Assembly (NCBI GenBank): GCA_027037575.1
Contig: JALVZP010000346.1
Location: 1 to 5,852 of the forward strand
From: Desulfobacterales bacterium
Lineage (GTDB): Bacteria; Desulfobacterota; DSM-4660; Desulfatiglandales; JALVZP01
DNA: 5,852 nucleotides
Reading direction: 5' to 3'
Shown: piece after piece, positions 5,352 through 5,852 of the stretch
How the letters are laid out: every line of letters begins with the position of its first letter
Position numbering within the stretch: position 1 is the first letter of the stretch
Program-made: the position numbers and the translations under genes
Notes under the pieces: model-generated
The model's database searches: none
What the model was told of the DNA's origin: nothing
What the model saw: the letters and a program-made list of their open reading frames with translations, nothing else

Positions 5352-5852
5352 TTACCCCCTTATAATTATCCTCTCCTTTTTATCCTTTATTACTTCTCCA
5401 ATAATATCTGAACTATCTATCCCAGAATCTCTTAGTCTCTTTAAAAGAGTATATGCTTCCTTTTCAGGACAGGCTATAAGAAGTCCTCCAGATGTCTGAG
5501 GATCAAATAGGATTAGCCTGAGTATTTCATCATTTAGTTCATCTTTCACCATTTTTTTATAAAATTCCATGTTCTTATATGTTCCTGCAGGAACAAATCC
5601 CATTGAAGCAAAATCCTTTGCCTTTTCTATTATGGGAACTCTTTTTGCATATATCACAATAGAAAACCCTGTATCTATTACCATCTCTGCCATATGTCCT
5701 ATAAGCCCAAAACCTGTTATATCTGTGCATGCATGAACAGAAAACTCCTTCATTACCTCTGATGCATCTTTATTAAGTTCTGTCATAATACCTATTGCCT
5801 TGTCTATAAGCTCCTTTGATGCAATATCCCCTTTTATACAGGTATTTATTAT
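5352..5852 (-). CDS. selD: Selenide, water dikinase (selenophosphate synthetase), C-terminal part
   Basis: The frame is open from the right edge to the TAA at 5354-5352, giving the last 166 residues of a protein that is usually about 340-350 long. SelD makes selenophosphate from selenide and ATP, the selenium donor for selenocysteine and selenouridine. The visible part includes the end of the ATP-binding half (INTCIKGD) and the AIRS-type C-terminal domain, with VHACTDITGFGLIGH at about residues 39-53 of the fragment, VPAGTYKN, and FDPQTSGGLL at about 116-125. These are diagnostic. A Met at 5786 is internal, not the start, because the upstream 22 codons continue the family sequence. The N-terminal catalytic Cys/Sec position and glycine-rich loop lie outside the window. 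It is the upstream partner of yedF, separated by three bases, with yedF's ribosome site lying across the selD stop. Confidence 0.95.
   Translation of the reverse strand: MINTCIKGDIASKELIDKAIGIMTELNKDASEVMKEFSVHACTDITGFGLIGHMAEMVIDTGFSIVIYAKRVPIIEKAKDFASMGFVPAGTYKNMEFYKKMVKDELNDEILRLILFDPQTSGGLLIACPEKEAYTLLKRLRDSGIDSSDIIGEVIKDKKERIIIRG

Noticed and set aside
5117..5499. Two plus-strand open frames opposite yedF and selD
   Set aside because: Both are shadows of clearly recognised genes on the other strand and carry no motifs.
5784..5786. Internal ATG as the start of the selD fragment
   Set aside because: The 22 codons upstream remain open and continue the SelD family sequence, so the gene enters from beyond the right edge.
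1..5852. CRISPR arrays, insertion sequences, tRNA or rRNA genes
   Set aside because: No spaced direct repeats, terminal inverted repeats, transposase motifs or structured RNA signatures were seen; nearly all bases are accounted for by protein genes.

Overview
The window is an AT-rich (roughly one third G+C) bacterial segment that is coding almost end to end. It holds seven genes, two of them cut by the window edges. Arg is written almost only as AGA/AGG and Ile often as ATA. An AsmA-family protein implies a diderm (outer-membrane) envelope. A selD-yedF pair implies selenium use, which is common in anaerobes. A class I (oxygen-sensitive Fe-S type) fumarase subunit fits an anaerobe too. A low-GC Nitrospirota, Thermodesulfobacteriota or candidate-phylum lineage would fit, but this is inference from composition and gene content; no marker gene in the window fixes the taxon.

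Layout. (1) Positions 1-2741, minus strand: a two-gene envelope operon read right to left, an AsmA-family protein followed by a YihY/BrkB-family membrane protein that runs off the left edge. The two genes share a 4-base ATGA stop/start overlap. (2) Positions 2742-2844: a 103-base divergent intergenic region with interleaved candidate promoters for both directions. (3) Positions 2845-4784, plus strand: a tightly overlapping three-gene operon. It encodes the beta subunit of a two-subunit class I fumarase (TTG start), an unrecognised membrane-anchored protein with a very lysine-rich linker, and an unrecognised Lys/Glu-rich, probably coiled-coil protein. (4) Positions 4749-5852, minus strand: the C-terminal part of selD (selenophosphate synthetase, cut by the right edge) followed after 3 bases by yedF (TusA-like plus DsrE-like fusion). 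The 3' end of yedF overlaps the 3' end of the last plus-strand gene by 36 bases.

How the genes may work together. AsmA and YihY are both inner-membrane proteins of families tied to lipid and LPS handling in the envelope, and their coupled start suggests joint production. SelD makes selenophosphate, and YedF is its regular genomic companion with an unproven role in selenium or sulfur handling. The middle operon is the least explained part. It has a fumarase beta subunit without its alpha partner next to it, followed by two proteins I cannot assign. No RNA genes, CRISPR arrays, insertion sequences or convincing terminators were seen.
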